The notes under the pieces were generated by a model. It was not told the origin of the DNA. It ran no database searches and saw only the letters and a program-made list of their open reading frames with translations. This document shows positions 17,968-28,650 of a DNA stretch of 64,000 nucleotides, one piece after another. This DNA comes from Calothrix sp. NIES-3974. Lineage in GTDB: Bacteria; Cyanobacteriota; Cyanobacteriia; Cyanobacteriales; Nostocaceae. Location: positions 1,302,001 through 1,366,000 of the forward strand of contig NZ_AP018254.1 in NCBI RefSeq assembly GCF_002368395.1, given 5' to 3'. Position 1 is the stretch's first letter. Every line of letters starts with the position of its first letter. The position numbers and the translations under genes were made by a program.

Positions 17968-18365
17968 GATGGTCAGGGGAAAGGTCGGATAGGGACGGGA
18001 ATAATGGTTAATAGTACTAATAGCATCTTTTCCACTTTTGCTTGATTTACTTTAATGTTTCTTTTTTCCACAATCCCTATGTGAACCCATAAAAATAAAG
18101 AACCCACCCCCATTCTCGCTGTCGCTCAAATGTTTAGGTCGGGTTCTGACCATGCAATATAGATATTTGCAAAACTATTACAGGTTAGCGGAAATAAACC
18201 GAGTATTAATTTAGTCACAACTTTTATCTAGTGACCATGCTCTGGGTGGTTACTCAGTCAGTGAGGGTTACTGCTTTCATTCACGAGGTAGAACCTTCGT
18301 AGATTCCGCACCCACGCGGAGCATGGGTGCGAGGGAAAAGGTAGGCGTATTGACACCGTGTGGTA
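17968..18365. repeat. About 160-bp dispersed repeat just 3' of psaJ2 (18188-18345)
   Basis: Bases 18188-18345 (gcggaaataaaccgagtatt, later cattcacgaggtagaaccttcg, and cacccacgcggagcatgggt) are the reverse complement of 40294-40475 with about 80 percent agreement by eye. Most of the unit is a set of hairpins (CTCCGCGTGGG type). It begins only about 20 bases beyond the psaJ2 stop codon. The rest of the spacer, 17968-18187, shows no gene. Confidence 0.75.
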
Positions 18366-18515
18366 CTAGGAGGGTAAGGGATGGAAAAATGTACCGTATT
18401 GCAAACCAGGGAATATGTAGTTTAAAACAATCATCACGACGGAAATTGCAATTACCAATACGGTTGCCACTACGGGGACTGTCGAAATATATTTCAGAAA
18501 ATAACGGACTTCCAT
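18366..18515 (-). CDS. psaJ2: Far-red photosystem I subunit PsaJ2 (subunit IX)
   Basis: A 49-residue frame on the minus strand, ATG at 18515. The product is MEVRYFLKYISTVPVV..., a single transmembrane helix (ATVLVIAISVVMIVLNYIF) and a C-terminus GTFFHPLPS. PsaJ proteins are about 40-50 residues with the pattern KYFSTAPV-helix-NxFFPDLLFHPL, so the family match is good. It follows psaF2 by 51 bases, the usual psaF-psaJ order. PsaJ packs beside PsaF at the edge of photosystem I. It is the last gene of the FaRLiP operon here. Confidence 0.85.
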   Translation of the reverse strand: MEVRYFLKYISTVPVVATVLVIAISVVMIVLNYIFPGLQYGTFFHPLPS

Positions 18516-18566
18516 GTTTTTCCTTGAGATTTTGATTTGAGATTTTGATTTGGTATTTTGAAAGAC

Positions 18567-19046
18567 TTAACGCACGGAAATGGGAATTTCTTCATCCTTG
18601 GCTGTTAATTCACCTGTCATTAATTCTTTGAAGGCAAGTACAAACCAAAGTAGGGACATTAACACACAAGAAATAAACAATGGGATATCAATGAATATTT
18701 CTTTTTCTTCTGCCATACCTTGTTTTTTAATTGCTTGCAAATACGAGCGACCGCTCCATCCAATCAAACCAGCAGTGTAAATAAATATGGCGATAGGAAT
18801 CAGCACATCAATTGTTAAACTCAAACGGTCAAGGGCTATTCTTGGTAAACCATCTTCTCCACAAAGTAGTTGGGAATAGGCTTTTAATGGTTTTGTGGTG
18901 TAATAACTATCAGGTGCATTTTTCACTCGCTCCACAAATGCGGGTGATTTATAACAAGGTACTAGGGTTGTGTTTTCAGCTAATGCTGTGGGAGTAATAT
19001 GTAGCCAGATAGTAATGGCCAGAAATAGGGCAAATATGTATTTCAT
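18567..19046 (-). CDS. psaF2: Far-red photosystem I subunit PsaF2 (subunit III)
   Basis: 159 residues from the ATG at 19046; the frame can be extended upstream, but MKYIFALFLAITIWLHITPTALAEN is a proper signal peptide with an ALA cleavage site. The mature part has the two lumenal cysteines (VPCYKSP and LLCGEDG), the transmembrane helix LTIDVLIPIAIFIYTAGLIGWSGRSYL and the second hydrophobic segment IFIDIPLFISCVLMSLLWFV. PsaF helps dock plastocyanin/cytochrome c6 and carries antenna pigments. Its position after psbB2 in a far-red cluster marks it as the far-red paralogue. Confidence 0.93.
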   Translation of the reverse strand: MKYIFALFLAITIWLHITPTALAENTTLVPCYKSPAFVERVKNAPDSYYTTKPLKAYSQLLCGEDGLPRIALDRLSLTIDVLIPIAIFIYTAGLIGWSGRSYLQAIKKQGMAEEKEIFIDIPLFISCVLMSLLWFVLAFKELMTGELTAKDEEIPISVR

Positions 19047-19137
19047 AGATTGATCTTTTTTTGAGGGAATAGAGAAGAGGAAACGGGCTAGAAAAAAGCC
19101 CGCACTACCAAACACACACAAAATGGCAACCACAAAC

Positions 19138-20670
19138 TTAAACTAATTGCTTCTTCCGGGTGCTAACATCACCAACTTTTTGGAAGACACCAAACTCAAC
19201 TTGTTCTTCGTCTAATTCAGGATCAATTCCCGCAAACACATCTCGGAATATGGTTCTCGCACCATGCCAAATATGACCAAAAAACCATAATAAACCCCAA
19301 CAAGCATGGGCAAAAGCAAACCATCCCCGCGTACTGGTGCGGAAAATACCATCAGATTTGAAGGTTTGAGTGTCGAATGCAAATATTTCTCCTAGTTGAG
19401 CGCGACGGGCATATTTTTTGACTTCTACAGGGTCACTAAAAGTTTGTCCATTGAGTGCTCCACCCAGGAAACTAACTGTAACTCCTGTTTGTTCAAAACT
19501 CAACTTAGAATCGGCTCGACGGAAGGGAATATCTGCACGAACAATGTTATCTTTATCCGTCAAGACCACTGGAAATGTTTCAAAAAAGTTGGGCATTCTG
19601 CGTACAATTAATTCCCGACCTTCCCTATCTTGAAAAACAGGATGACCTAGCCAAGATAGGGCTACTCCATCTCCTTTTACCATTGGTCCAACCCGGAATA
19701 ATCCACCTTTGGCTGGACTATTACCGACATAATCGTAAAAGGCCAATTTATCGGGGATATTTGACCAAGCTTCAGCAAGGGTTGCACCTTGATTTAAACT
19801 AGTTTGCACTCGACGGGATATTTCTGTTTGGAAATAGCTACTATCCCATTGATAGCGAGTTGGTCCAAATAGTTCAATGGGTGTTGTTGCTGTACCATAC
19901 CACATGGTTCCCGAAACCACAAAAGCGGCAAAAAAGAAAGTAGCTAAGGCACTGGCTAAAACCGTTTCGATATTACCCATGCGCAGGGTTCGATACAAAA
20001 CTTCTGGGGGTCGGACACTAATATGAAAGATGCCACCAATAATACCTACAATTCCCGCCGCAATATGGTGAGCCACGACACCACCCGGATTATAGGGATT
20101 AAAGCCATCTGGTCCCCATTCTGGTGCAACTCCTTGAATATGTCCAGTTAATCCATAGGGGTCGGAAACCCACATTCCTGGTCCAAAAATACCCGTTAAA
20201 TGGAAAGCGCCAAACCCAAAACAAAGCAAACCAGCTAATAGTAAATGAATGCCAAAAATTTTCGGCAAATCGAGAAATGACTCGCCACTTTTAGGGTCTT
20301 GAAATAATTCTAAATCCCAGTATACCCAATGCCAACAGGCTGCTAAAAATAATAAACCTGCCAAAATAATATGGGCAGCTGCTACACTTTCAAAAGTCCA
20401 CAGGGTGAAACCATTTACTGCTTCTCCAGTAATATTCCAACCAGCCCAGGATTGGGTAATTCCCAGTCGAGTCATGAAGGGTAAAACAAACATACCCTGT
20501 CGCCACATCGGGTTGAATACGGAGTCACTGGGGTCAAAAAGTGCCAATTCATACAGTGCCATTGAGCCAGCCCAACCGGCAGTGAGGGCTGTATGCATCA
20601 GGTGGACGGCGATTAAGCGACCTGGGTCATTGAGAACTACTGTGTGAACGCGATACCAAGGTAGTCCCAT
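19138..20670 (-). CDS. psbB2: Far-red CP47 chlorophyll-binding protein PsbB2
   Basis: 510 residues, the normal CP47 length. Six transmembrane helices with chlorophyll-ligating His residues are seen ([85 protein letters not shown]), plus the large lumenal loop between helices 5 and 6. CP47 is a core antenna of photosystem II; this far-red form accompanies chlorophyll f. It lies 155 bases downstream of psbC2 and 91 bases upstream of the psaF2 start. The expected partner psbH2 is not found here. Confidence 0.95.
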
Positions 20671-20825
20671 TAATTATGCTCCTGATTATGCCAATAGAAA
20701 CAGATAGGTGTTTTGTAAAGAATGGGGGAAAAATGTCTTACAAAAGATAGCGATCGCAATCATGATTTTCACTGCCACATGGGCAATAATTTGGCTGATA
20801 ATCCTGTTTGCCATGATTTTTTGTC

Positions 20826-22223
20826 CTAATCTAGTGGTTTCATGGATAAAACTGGCTCATCCTGTCTATCTAGCCCCCTTTCAAATCCAGCCGCAGCAGC
20901 CCTAGCTCGACCTGCGTGCCACAGATGACCGACCAAGAATAGTAAAAAGAAGACAAAGTGAGCAGCTGCTAACCAGGTACGGGGGGAAACAAAATTAAAG
21001 GAATTAATTTCTGTAGCCACACCACCAACAGAATTGAGGGAACCTAAAGGTGCGTGGGTCATGTATTCAGCAGCACGACGGATTTGCCAGGGTTGGATGT
21101 CGTTTTGAATTTTTTTGATATCTAATCCATTGGGTCCCCGTAGAGGTTCTAACCAGGGAGCGCGTACATCCCAAAAACGCATGGTTTCCCCACCAAAGAT
21201 AATTTCCCCAGTAGGCGATCGCATGAGGTATTTCCCTAGTCCGGTTGGTCCTTGGGCTGATGCAACATTTGCCCCCAATTTCTGGTCACGAACGACAAAA
21301 ATTAAGGCTTGAGCTTGGGATGCTTCCGGAGCGGTTGGACCGTAAAATTCACTAGGATAGGCGGTATTATTGAACCAGATGAACATGGTGGCAATAATTG
21401 CTTGTCCAGCAACATTGCCTAAACTTTGGGAAAGATAGGCTTCACCGGACCAAATGAAGACCTTGTGAGTCCATTTAAACGGTTCGGTGATAATATGCCA
21501 AATTCCCCCCAAAATCAAAATACCGCCAATCCAAATATGACCACCGACTAAATCCTCCAGGTTATTCACACTGACGATACTACCCTGTCCCCCCGTGAAG
21601 GGTTTGAGTAAGTAACCAAAAATAATCCGTGGGTCTAAAGTGGGATTTGTCACCAGGCGTACATCTCCCCCACCCGGTGCCCAGGTGTCATACAAACCAC
21701 CCCAAATCATCGCTTTACCCACTAATAAATAGGCAGCCACACCCAGGGCGATTAAGTGAAAACCGAGGATACTAGTGACTTTATTTTTATCCCTCCAATC
21801 AAAATCGAAAAAGCCCGCCAATTTTTCTGGTCCCTTGAGGGAATGGTACAAACCCCCAAAACCCAGTACTGCTGAACCAATCAAATGAGCCACCGCGATC
21901 GCAAAAAATGGGAAAATATCCGTCACTTCTCCCCCATGTCCAACCCCAATCCCCAAGGTGGCGATGTGGGGCATTAGGATTAAACCCTGTTCATACATGG
22001 GTTTTTCTGGGGTATAATGGGCTACTTCAAACAGCAACATTGCCCCAGCCCAAAATGCCACTAATCCTGCATGGGCAACATGAGCGCCTAAAAATCGACC
22101 GGATTTATTTACAAAACGAGCATTTCCAGCCCACCATGCATACCCTGTAGAGGGTTCATCTCGTCCTTCACTTGCGGGAGGACTGATTGTGGTTGTAATT
22201 GATATGTCTAAAGGTGTTTCCAT
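20826..22223 (-). CDS. psbC2: Far-red CP43 chlorophyll-binding protein PsbC2
   Basis: 465 residues from ATG 22223. It has the six-helix CP43 layout ([34 protein letters not shown] near the N-terminus, and [32 protein letters not shown] at the C-terminus). The lumenal loop keeps [11 protein letters not shown], so the Mn4CaO5 ligand Glu354 and Arg357 are conserved and the protein can take part in water oxidation. Unlike ordinary psbC, whose start usually overlaps the psbD end, it is separated from psbD3 by 211 bases and must have its own translation start; short ATTTTGGATTTTAGATTTTGG repeats sit just upstream. Confidence 0.96.
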
Positions 22224-22434
22224 CTTGCAAAATTTTGGATTTTAGATTTTGGATTTGAGGATTTACGTCAAAAAGTGTATTTTCCTGATTGCGCCTGATG
22301 TGTAAAAAAATTTCTAGTAGTCTGGCAACCCCAAGATGGGGGGTTTGTAGTTAGGTTCTAGCCGGGAAAAAACTTTTGTATAAACTGCTATGGGTGCAAC
22401 TACGTACCAGACCACTCAAACACTGGACAACCCC
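22224..22434. other. psbD3-psbC2 spacer with a short repeat and hairpin
   Basis: The AATTTTGGATTTTAGATTTTGG run (22228-22254) is next to the psbC2 start on its 5' side. A GTAGTCTGGCAACCCC...GTACCAGACCAC imperfect inverted pair spans 22317-22410. No gene is present. Confidence 0.5.
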
Positions 22435-23493
22435 CTACAAAGCATTACCACGGGGTAAAACTTCCTCTGGGAACTGAAAATGTTCATGGGGTTGGTCTTG
22501 GGGAGCCATCCAAGCTCTAGCCCCCTCATTCAGCAGAATATTCTTGGTATAAAAGGTTTCAAATTCCGGGTCTTCTGCGGCTCTCAGTTCCTGACTAATG
22601 AAGTCGTAGGCACGTAAATTGAAGGCCAGACCCACCATACCGATGGCACTCATCCACAGACCAGTAACGGGGACAAACAGCATGAAAAAATGTAACCAGC
22701 GTTTGTTAGAGAAGGCAATGCCAAAAATCTGTGACCAATAACGGTTAGCTGTGACGAAAGAGTAGGTTTCTTCCGCTTGGGTGGTACTGAATCCCCGGAA
22801 AGTATTAAAGCCAGTGGTGTCCTTAAATAGGGTATTTTCAACGGTGGCTCCATGTATTGCACATAACAAAGCACCCCCCAGAACACCCGCAACACCCATC
22901 ATGTGGAAAGGATTGAGGGTGTAATTGTGAAAAGCCTGGAAAAATAGTAAAAAGCGGAAAATTGCGGCAACTCCAAAACTGGGAGCAAAAAACCAACTAG
23001 ATTGTCCCAGGGGATATATCAAAAACACAGAGACGAAAACAGCAATCGGTGCAGAAAAAGCGATCGCATTATAGGGACGAATACCGATAGTGCGTGCAAT
23101 TTCAAATTGACGCAGCATGAAACCAATTAAACCAAAAACACCATGAAAGGCTACAAAGTTCCATAAACCACCGATTTGAAACCAACGGGTGATATTCCCC
23201 TCCGCTTCTGGACCCCAGAGTAATAACAGGGAGTGACCCATACTATCTGCGGGGGTAGAAACCGCAGCAGTGAGGAAATTACAACCTTCCAGGTAGGAAC
23301 TAACTACTCCGTGGGTATACCAAGAGCTAACGAACGTGGTTCCGGTGAACCAACCCCCAATCGCTAAATATGCGCAGGGGAAAAGTAATAAACCTGACCA
23401 ACCGATAAAAACAAAGCGATCGCGTTTTAGCCAGTCATCTAGGATATAAAACCATCTCCAATTGGATTGGGTCGGTCTAATTGCTATTGTCAT
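22435..23493 (-). CDS. psbD3: Far-red photosystem II D2 protein PsbD3
   Basis: 352 residues, standard D2 length. The five D2 helices are evident, with [65 protein letters not shown] (with TyrD), and [29 protein letters not shown] including the P680 His and iron-ligating His. The segment that is usually GFHNWTLNPFH reads [11 protein letters not shown], a Trp-to-Tyr change near the special pair and TyrD side. The gene lies 77 bases upstream from an ApcD-type gene's 3' end. D2 and the far-red D1 would form the red-shifted reaction centre. Confidence 0.95.
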
Positions 23494-23569
23494 GGATTTT
23501 CCCTGTATAATTTGTCAGCAATTCCAAATGAACAAAAATCACGGGATTAATCTGGGTCGTCTTTACTCC

Positions 23570-24094
23570 CTAATACCATTCCACCTGACCATCATTGACA
23601 AAATAGGGTGGACCAGGTGTTGTTAAAGCTTTCAAAAGATAATCAAAATAGGGTGCGACTTCTACTGCTTTTTCTTCCCCTAAAAGATTACAGGCTTCTT
23701 CTTTGATACAGCGTATCGCTTCAACCCAATTAAACAAAGGAATCCCCAAAGATTGATACATTTCCTTCATTCCCACGATACCAATTTCCAACAAAGGTTG
23801 TTCATTTCCAGCTAAAACACAGTAAGCAACTAGGCGAATATACCAACCCTGGTCTCGTTGACAGGATGCGGTTTTACGCATATTTCCACTATTACTAGGA
23901 GTAATGGGACAGCGTTTCCAAAATTTTTCACTCGCTGCTTCTACAATTCTTCTTTGATTTTTAGCCAAAGTTGTTGCTATTTCAATGCGTCTTTTCCCGG
24001 AATCGCAAAAATTTTTAATCATACGAATTTCTCCAGGAGTTGGATAACGCATTTCTTCATCAGCGTTTTCAATTACTTGTTTAACTATACTCAT
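23570..24094 (-). CDS. apcD3: ApcD-type far-red allophycocyanin alpha subunit (apcE2-psbD3 position)
   Basis: 174 residues, slightly longer than the two other copies because of the C-terminal tail TPGPPYFVNDGQVEWY. The phycobiliprotein globin-like fold is complete, with NSGNMRKTASCQRDQGWYIRLVAYCVLAG; the Cys in TASCQRD is the bilin-binding alpha position. It belongs to the ApcD-like alpha paralogues that make up far-red allophycocyanin cores with ApcB2. The symbol apcD3 is suggested by its position next to psbD3; numbering should be checked on a tree. It is 76 bases before psbD3. Confidence 0.85.
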   Translation of the reverse strand: MSIVKQVIENADEEMRYPTPGEIRMIKNFCDSGKRRIEIATTLAKNQRRIVEAASEKFWKRCPITPSNSGNMRKTASCQRDQGWYIRLVAYCVLAGNEQPLLEIGIVGMKEMYQSLGIPLFNWVEAIRCIKEEACNLLGEEKAVEVAPYFDYLLKALTTPGPPYFVNDGQVEWY

Positions 24095-24406
24095 GGGATT
24101 TTAGATTACTCTGCGAGAAGCCGCACTACGTGCGTCTATGGATTTTGGATTGCAATACGCTTGGTGTTAAAGATAACTGTTGGGTTGAGGCTTTAGTAGA
24201 CTGTTGATTTTGTGGAAATTTACCCATAAGTTCACACAGTTTTTGTGATTATCTCGTCCCTATGCTCCGCGTGGGGACGCATTCCACGAGGGCTACTACC
24301 TCTACATTCTTCAACCCAACCTACCCAATAATCAGGCTTTTAAGTCTAACTGAACTGTATTGTGCTTTATTGTTCTTAGTTGCGCTTTAGCGCTTTAATC
24401 TACCTT
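24095..24406. other. apcE2 - apcD3 spacer with hairpin repeats
   Basis: Holds TATGCTCCGCGTGGGGACGC, a piece of the same hairpin family as in the 18.2 and 40.3 kb repeats, together with an AACCCAACC/GGTTGGG-like inverted pair (24181/24300). No gene is present. Confidence 0.45.
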
Positions 24407-26710
24407 TTAACTAACAATATTTCCTGAAAATTCTGTCTCCTCCTCACCAGATTTGACCTCATCAACTTTCGTTACTAACTGTTCTAATTTCAATTCCGAC
24501 TCAGACTTATTATCTTCATCACTGGAGGTAAATTTCTCTTCTTTTTTCCCGTTTAAATTTCCATTTTTATGGGGAATAAATCTATCTAAAGCCAGTTGAG
24601 AAGATAATACAGCCTTGGTGGGACTTTGCTCTGCATAGGCTGTTTTTGGATATCTCATGCTATATCCTTGGGGAGTAATATAGCGCTCGTAGGGTACTGT
24701 GTCCTCTGCAAATACCTCCAGATATTCTGTACTGTCAATTATGGCATCTATTAAGCCGTAAAAACCCTGATTAGCACAGATATCATAGTAGTAATTCATC
24801 TCCATCCGACCATAGGTAGGACGACCTAATAAACGTCGATGGATGTATTCTATGGACTTGGTGACATAGAGGGATTCCCAGAACATTTTCCGGAATAATC
24901 TTGATTTTGCTAACTGACGAATAAATTCTCGGACTGTAATTTCACCACTGAGTAACATGGATTCAGCAGAGCTTAGACGCTGACCGTCTAAAAGTTCTCG
25001 TCCAAAAACCTGACGATAAGCAGCATTAATAACGACTGTGGGATAGTTTCTATCGAGACTGGGAAAATAGCTGGAGTGCTGTTTTCCTTCCTTTCCATTA
25101 CTAGTTTCACCATTCACTGTAATCAGGTGTAATTTATCCCTTTGATCTAACTTCATCACCCTGTCTATGTGACCTGGTACTTTCCCTAATCCCGTTGCAC
25201 TAATTAAAATTCTTTGATTATCGTAACTAAAGGGTGCAGTAATTGATGGGTGAAACTTACCATCCGGACTAACAAAAATAGCACCAAATTGGATTTCCAA
25301 GGGGTCATTTCCCACACCGTAGGGATGTTGATTCGGTAATGGTCGAGTAGATTGGGCAAACAGGGTAACAAATTGGGGAACCTTATGAACCGAAGCATTC
25401 CATTTCAATAAATCTATTTGTGGACTCCAGTTTCGAGTTGCTTGTGCTTCCTGTCCTACACCTCGTAAATAGGGTACTGTTTCCTCTCCAAAGTAATCGC
25501 TATATTCTTGGGAATCCACCAAAGTATCCACTAGTTTCCCTAAACCACCCTGAGTGACAATAGCAAAATATTCTTGGAACTCTGCAAGGGTATTTATTCC
25601 TCGTCCCAAAAAGTGACGTACTGCTAATTCAATAAAGCGACTGATGGTGTGAGGTTCCCAAAACAAGCGTCGATAGAGTCGGGATTTTCCTAAACTGCGG
25701 ATAAATTCCTTCATGGAAATTTGACCGCTCTTGACCTGTGACTCCAACTTATCCACCGCTAAACCGTAGGTTCCCGTCACATCATGTTCAAAAACCTGAC
25801 GATAAGCGGCTTTGATCACAACTTGCTTTTCCGTTTCCGATAACACCGACTTCATCACAAACTTCGGTCGAGGTGAAGATGCGATCGCATAACTTTGGGG
25901 TAATACCAAACCCTGTTCATGGTTTGATAATCCCATTCTGAGTAACTCAGGAGGTTTTTCCACCAAATATTCGGCAATTAACACCTCAAAGTTATATTTA
26001 ACCATCTCCTGAGCTGGTTTATCCCCCGGAAAATAACTCAAGGTTTGTCTTTGCATTTCCTTGAGTGCAACCACCGTCGCATCTGTCACATCTTCTGGTA
26101 TTACTCCGCGCAAACCCCGTGCATTCACCGACAAAATACTCGTATCACCTGCAACAATTGCAAAGGTAATATAACGGAGAAACCAAGCCAAATCCCGCAT
26201 TGACCGCTTCATTCTTGCAGGACCATAGCGAGAAATATTGATAAATCGAAAACCTCCAGGAAGGGGTTCCCGGTCAGAAAAGATAGTCTTGGTTTGTTCT
26301 ATCAGTCGTCGAAAAGGATTAAAAAATTTTGGTGTTGGAATTAACTTCAGTTTTTCTTGGACTAGTACAGCACCGTGTCTTTGAGCGGAAGTGAGAAAAT
26401 CCTCTCCTATATAGTAACCAGAACCAGGCATTCCTACGGGGTCTTGGGGTTTTTCGAGGTAGTCCATTGGAGAACCACCAAAGAAAATACGATTTGCACC
26501 TGCGCTAATAATTTCATCCGCATGATTAGTAATAGTTTCAACTACTTCCAAACGTTTATTTGCTGATGTAAAAAAATCCTGTAGTTGTTGTAATTCCGTT
26601 GCTTTCAAACATCTATCTTGTTGTTCTGCTTGGGAAATTAATGCTATTGGAACTGTTTGGTATTCCTGGGGATGAGCAACTGGGTTGCTACCAATAACTT
26701 GACGACTCAT
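24407..26710 (-). CDS. apcE2: Far-red core-membrane linker ApcE2
   Basis: 767 residues. Residues 1-240 are a phycobiliprotein domain interrupted by the PB loop. At the place where ordinary ApcE has its bilin cysteine the sequence is GLRGVIPEDVTDAT (about 199-211) with no Cys, the known mark of ApcE2, which binds phycocyanobilin without a thioether bond and absorbs far red. Two linker (REP) domains follow: about 290-425 (AAYRQVFEHDV) and about 540-675 (AAYRQVFGREL). Two REPs predict a two-cylinder core. The C-terminal 90 residues are charged. The product anchors the far-red core to photosystem II. Confidence 0.96.
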   Translation of the reverse strand: MSRQVIGSNPVAHPQEYQTVPIALISQAEQQDRCLKATELQQLQDFFTSANKRLEVVETITNHADEIISAGANRIFFGGSPMDYLEKPQDPVGMPGSGYYIGEDFLTSAQRHGAVLVQEKLKLIPTPKFFNPFRRLIEQTKTIFSDREPLPGGFRFINISRYGPARMKRSMRDLAWFLRYITFAIVAGDTSILSVNARGLRGVIPEDVTDATVVALKEMQRQTLSYFPGDKPAQEMVKYNFEVLIAEYLVEKPPELLRMGLSNHEQGLVLPQSYAIASSPRPKFVMKSVLSETEKQVVIKAAYRQVFEHDVTGTYGLAVDKLESQVKSGQISMKEFIRSLGKSRLYRRLFWEPHTISRFIELAVRHFLGRGINTLAEFQEYFAIVTQGGLGKLVDTLVDSQEYSDYFGEETVPYLRGVGQEAQATRNWSPQIDLLKWNASVHKVPQFVTLFAQSTRPLPNQHPYGVGNDPLEIQFGAIFVSPDGKFHPSITAPFSYDNQRILISATGLGKVPGHIDRVMKLDQRDKLHLITVNGETSNGKEGKQHSSYFPSLDRNYPTVVINAAYRQVFGRELLDGQRLSSAESMLLSGEITVREFIRQLAKSRLFRKMFWESLYVTKSIEYIHRRLLGRPTYGRMEMNYYYDICANQGFYGLIDAIIDSTEYLEVFAEDTVPYERYITPQGYSMRYPKTAYAEQSPTKAVLSSQLALDRFIPHKNGNLNGKKEEKFTSSDEDNKSESELKLEQLVTKVDEVKSGEEETEFSGNIVS

Positions 26711-27131
26711 GAATTTTTCGTCCTGTATTTTTTACTTACAACTTGGATATAAATTGGATGGAAATAATGTGAATCACCCTTGAATAAATTGGAGATTAAT
26801 TATCTTAACCGTGGGGAAATAGGCAAAATTTAAATCTTTGAGGGAGATAATTTATGACTTAACTACTCTTATATTTGTCGATAAGTTTTTGTCATAATCT
26901 CAACATCTAAGTCGATGAAAACTGACTACAAGCTGCCTTGACAAGGCCTAATTTACACGATTCCTGGATTTCTCGCGGGTAAGTTGTAAGCCTTGAGTAA
27001 CAGATTGATTTTCCTTCTACGGACTATCCCCATGAGTTTTAGGATTTTGTGAGAAATGCGGGGATTCAGTAGTAGATATTGGGTAAAAAAATAATATTGA
27101 TCCTACTCCCGATTCCCTATTCCCCACTCCC
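26711..27131. other. Spacer upstream of apcE2 with one dispersed repeat
   Basis: The apcE2 leader (26711-26960) is AT-rich; bases 26963-27063 are a repeat copy (separate entry). The 420-base length is enough for an independent apcE2 promoter, but no boxes can be named with confidence. Confidence 0.45.
26963..27063. repeat. Dispersed 100-bp repeat with inverted ends CCTGGATTTCTCGC / GTGAGAAATGCGG
   Basis: Shares taagttgtaagccttgagtaac and gattgattttccttctac with the copy at 48688-48796. It lies between two FaRLiP genes. Confidence 0.75.
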
Positions 27132-27611
27132 TCACGGTATTAAATTTTGAATCAAATAATCAAAATATGGTGCAACCTCAAGAGAATCATTCAAAGTAAA
27201 AAGTTCCAAAGCAGCATCCTTCAGACAAGACATCGCCTTCACCAGATTCGCTAAAGGTATTTCCAGGGAATTATACATTTCTTGCACCCCAACAGTTCCG
27301 ATTTCCTGTAGAGGTTCAATATCACCCACAACAACTGCATAGGAAATTAAACGTATATACCAACTTTGGTCTCGTAAACAGGAAGCACGACGGACGGGAT
27401 TCCCACTATTACTGGGAGTATCGGGACAGATTTCCCAGAATTTCAGACTCGCTTTTTCGATAATTTCCCTTTCATTTTCAATCAAAGTACTAGCTAATTG
27501 TAAACGATGATTACCCGTTGCATAATAGTCCTGAATTGCATTCAATTCTGTAATATTTAAATAACGTGCTTCGCGGTCAGCATTAGTGATGGATGTGGTG
27601 ATGACACTCAT
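27132..27611 (-). CDS. apcD2: ApcD-type far-red allophycocyanin alpha subunit (between apcB2 and apcE2)
   Basis: 159 residues, start ATG 27611. It has the phycobiliprotein fold, with SNSGNPVRRASCLRDQSWYIRLISYAVVVGD containing the chromophore Cys, and the C-terminal APYFDYLIQNL typical of allophycocyanin alpha. It is the most divergent of the three ApcD-type copies in the N-terminal half (ITELNAIQDYYATGNHRLQLASTLIENE). Far-red cores use several such alpha paralogues with ApcB2. The number apcD2 is a positional guess. It is separated from apcB2 by 407 bases that contain another repeat copy. Confidence 0.82.
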   Translation of the reverse strand: MSVITTSITNADREARYLNITELNAIQDYYATGNHRLQLASTLIENEREIIEKASLKFWEICPDTPSNSGNPVRRASCLRDQSWYIRLISYAVVVGDIEPLQEIGTVGVQEMYNSLEIPLANLVKAMSCLKDAALELFTLNDSLEVAPYFDYLIQNLIP

Positions 27612-28018
27612 GGGATTTTGGATTTTGAATTTGGGATTTTTATATCAAGATATAGCTATTTGCTACGTCTTCTCAGAGGTTGTGGGAAAGTTGCTGTTAA
27701 TACTTAGCAAGCTCGTTTTTTTGGGAGTGGGTAATCGGGAATCGGGAGAGACGCGACATGTAGCGTCTGTACATTTTATTAGGGAATCGGAAGTAGTCTA
27801 CACCTGGATTTCTCACACTTGTAAACCTTGAGTCAGGGATTGATTTTCCTTATATTTCCTACTCCCTATTTCCTGTGAGTTTTCGGGTTTTGGGGGAAAT
27901 CCGGGTATAAGGGTCTACATGTCCTTTGGACGCAACCCAACTATGTAAACCAATTATTCCTACTCCCCACTCCCTATTTACAGGTGAGATAGTACTATCT
28001 TTGGTCGCAACTTCAGTA
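27612..28018. other. apcB2 - apcD spacer with repeats
   Basis: An ATTTTGGATTTTGAATTTGGGATTTT short repeat touches the apcD start (27613-27642); bases 27803-27905 are another copy of the 100-bp inverted-end repeat. GAGACGCGACATGTAGCGTCT forms a small palindrome near 27749-27769. Confidence 0.55.
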
Positions 28019-28504
28019 TTAACTTAAACCGGAGACGATATAGTCGAAGTAAACACCCATTTCTCGACCTGCATCTGCACCAACAATACTAGCTGTCACT
28101 TCCTTCATTGCTTGTACTGCTCGGATAGTTGCACCAATGGGAACACCCAAGGAATTGTAGGTTTCTCTTAAACCATTCAAAATACGTTCATCCAAAATTG
28201 ACGGGTCTCCAGCCAACATCGCATAGGTTGCGTAACGCAAAAAGTAATCCAAATCCCGTACACAAGCTGCATAACGACGACAGGTGTACATGTTTCCACC
28301 AGGACCTGTGATATCTGTATAAAGTAAAGATTGTGCTACTGTTTTGGTGACGATATTTTTTGCATTTGCACTGACAGCTGTTGCAGCACGCGATCGCATG
28401 TCCCCACTGTGAAAATAATTTTGTAATTTTTCTAAGGCATTATCGTCTAAATATTTGCCTTGAACATCTGATTTATTAATTAAGCTAGTGATGGCATCTT
28501 GCAT
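28019..28504 (-). CDS. apcB2: Far-red allophycocyanin beta subunit ApcB2
   Basis: 161 residues, standard ApcB length. [20 protein letters not shown] and [54 protein letters not shown] are diagnostic of allophycocyanin beta; the bilin Cys is in AACVRD, and the Asn that is methylated in many beta subunits lies in the GGNMYT segment. C-terminus [12 protein letters not shown]. It is the only beta subunit in the cluster, so it should pair with the three ApcD-type alpha chains. It is 146 bases downstream of the next ApcD-type gene. Confidence 0.95.
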   Translation of the reverse strand: MQDAITSLINKSDVQGKYLDDNALEKLQNYFHSGDMRSRAATAVSANAKNIVTKTVAQSLLYTDITGPGGNMYTCRRYAACVRDLDYFLRYATYAMLAGDPSILDERILNGLRETYNSLGVPIGATIRAVQAMKEVTASIVGADAGREMGVYFDYIVSGLS

Positions 28505-28650
28505 AGTTCTATCTCCGAATCCGAGTACATTTGTGATTGATAATTAAGAAAAAGATGAAAGTCTGAAATACTACTAAATTTAGTTATTATTGGAGATATT
28601 TCAGACCTTATCTGTCATGCAAACCTATGACAAATCTAAAATTCCCAAAA

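Noticed and set aside
18323-18535. A 70-codon plus-strand frame after the 160-bp repeat
   Set aside because: It is the antisense shadow of psaJ2, which has a clear family match on the other strand.
20708-20905. A 65-codon frame on the plus strand between psbB2 and psbC2 with a hydrophobic middle, considered as a small membrane subunit such as psbH2
   Set aside because: It is antisense to the operon, overlaps the end of psbC2 by 80 bases and lacks PsbH features. The minus strand in this spacer has only a 42-codon frame without similarity to PsbH.
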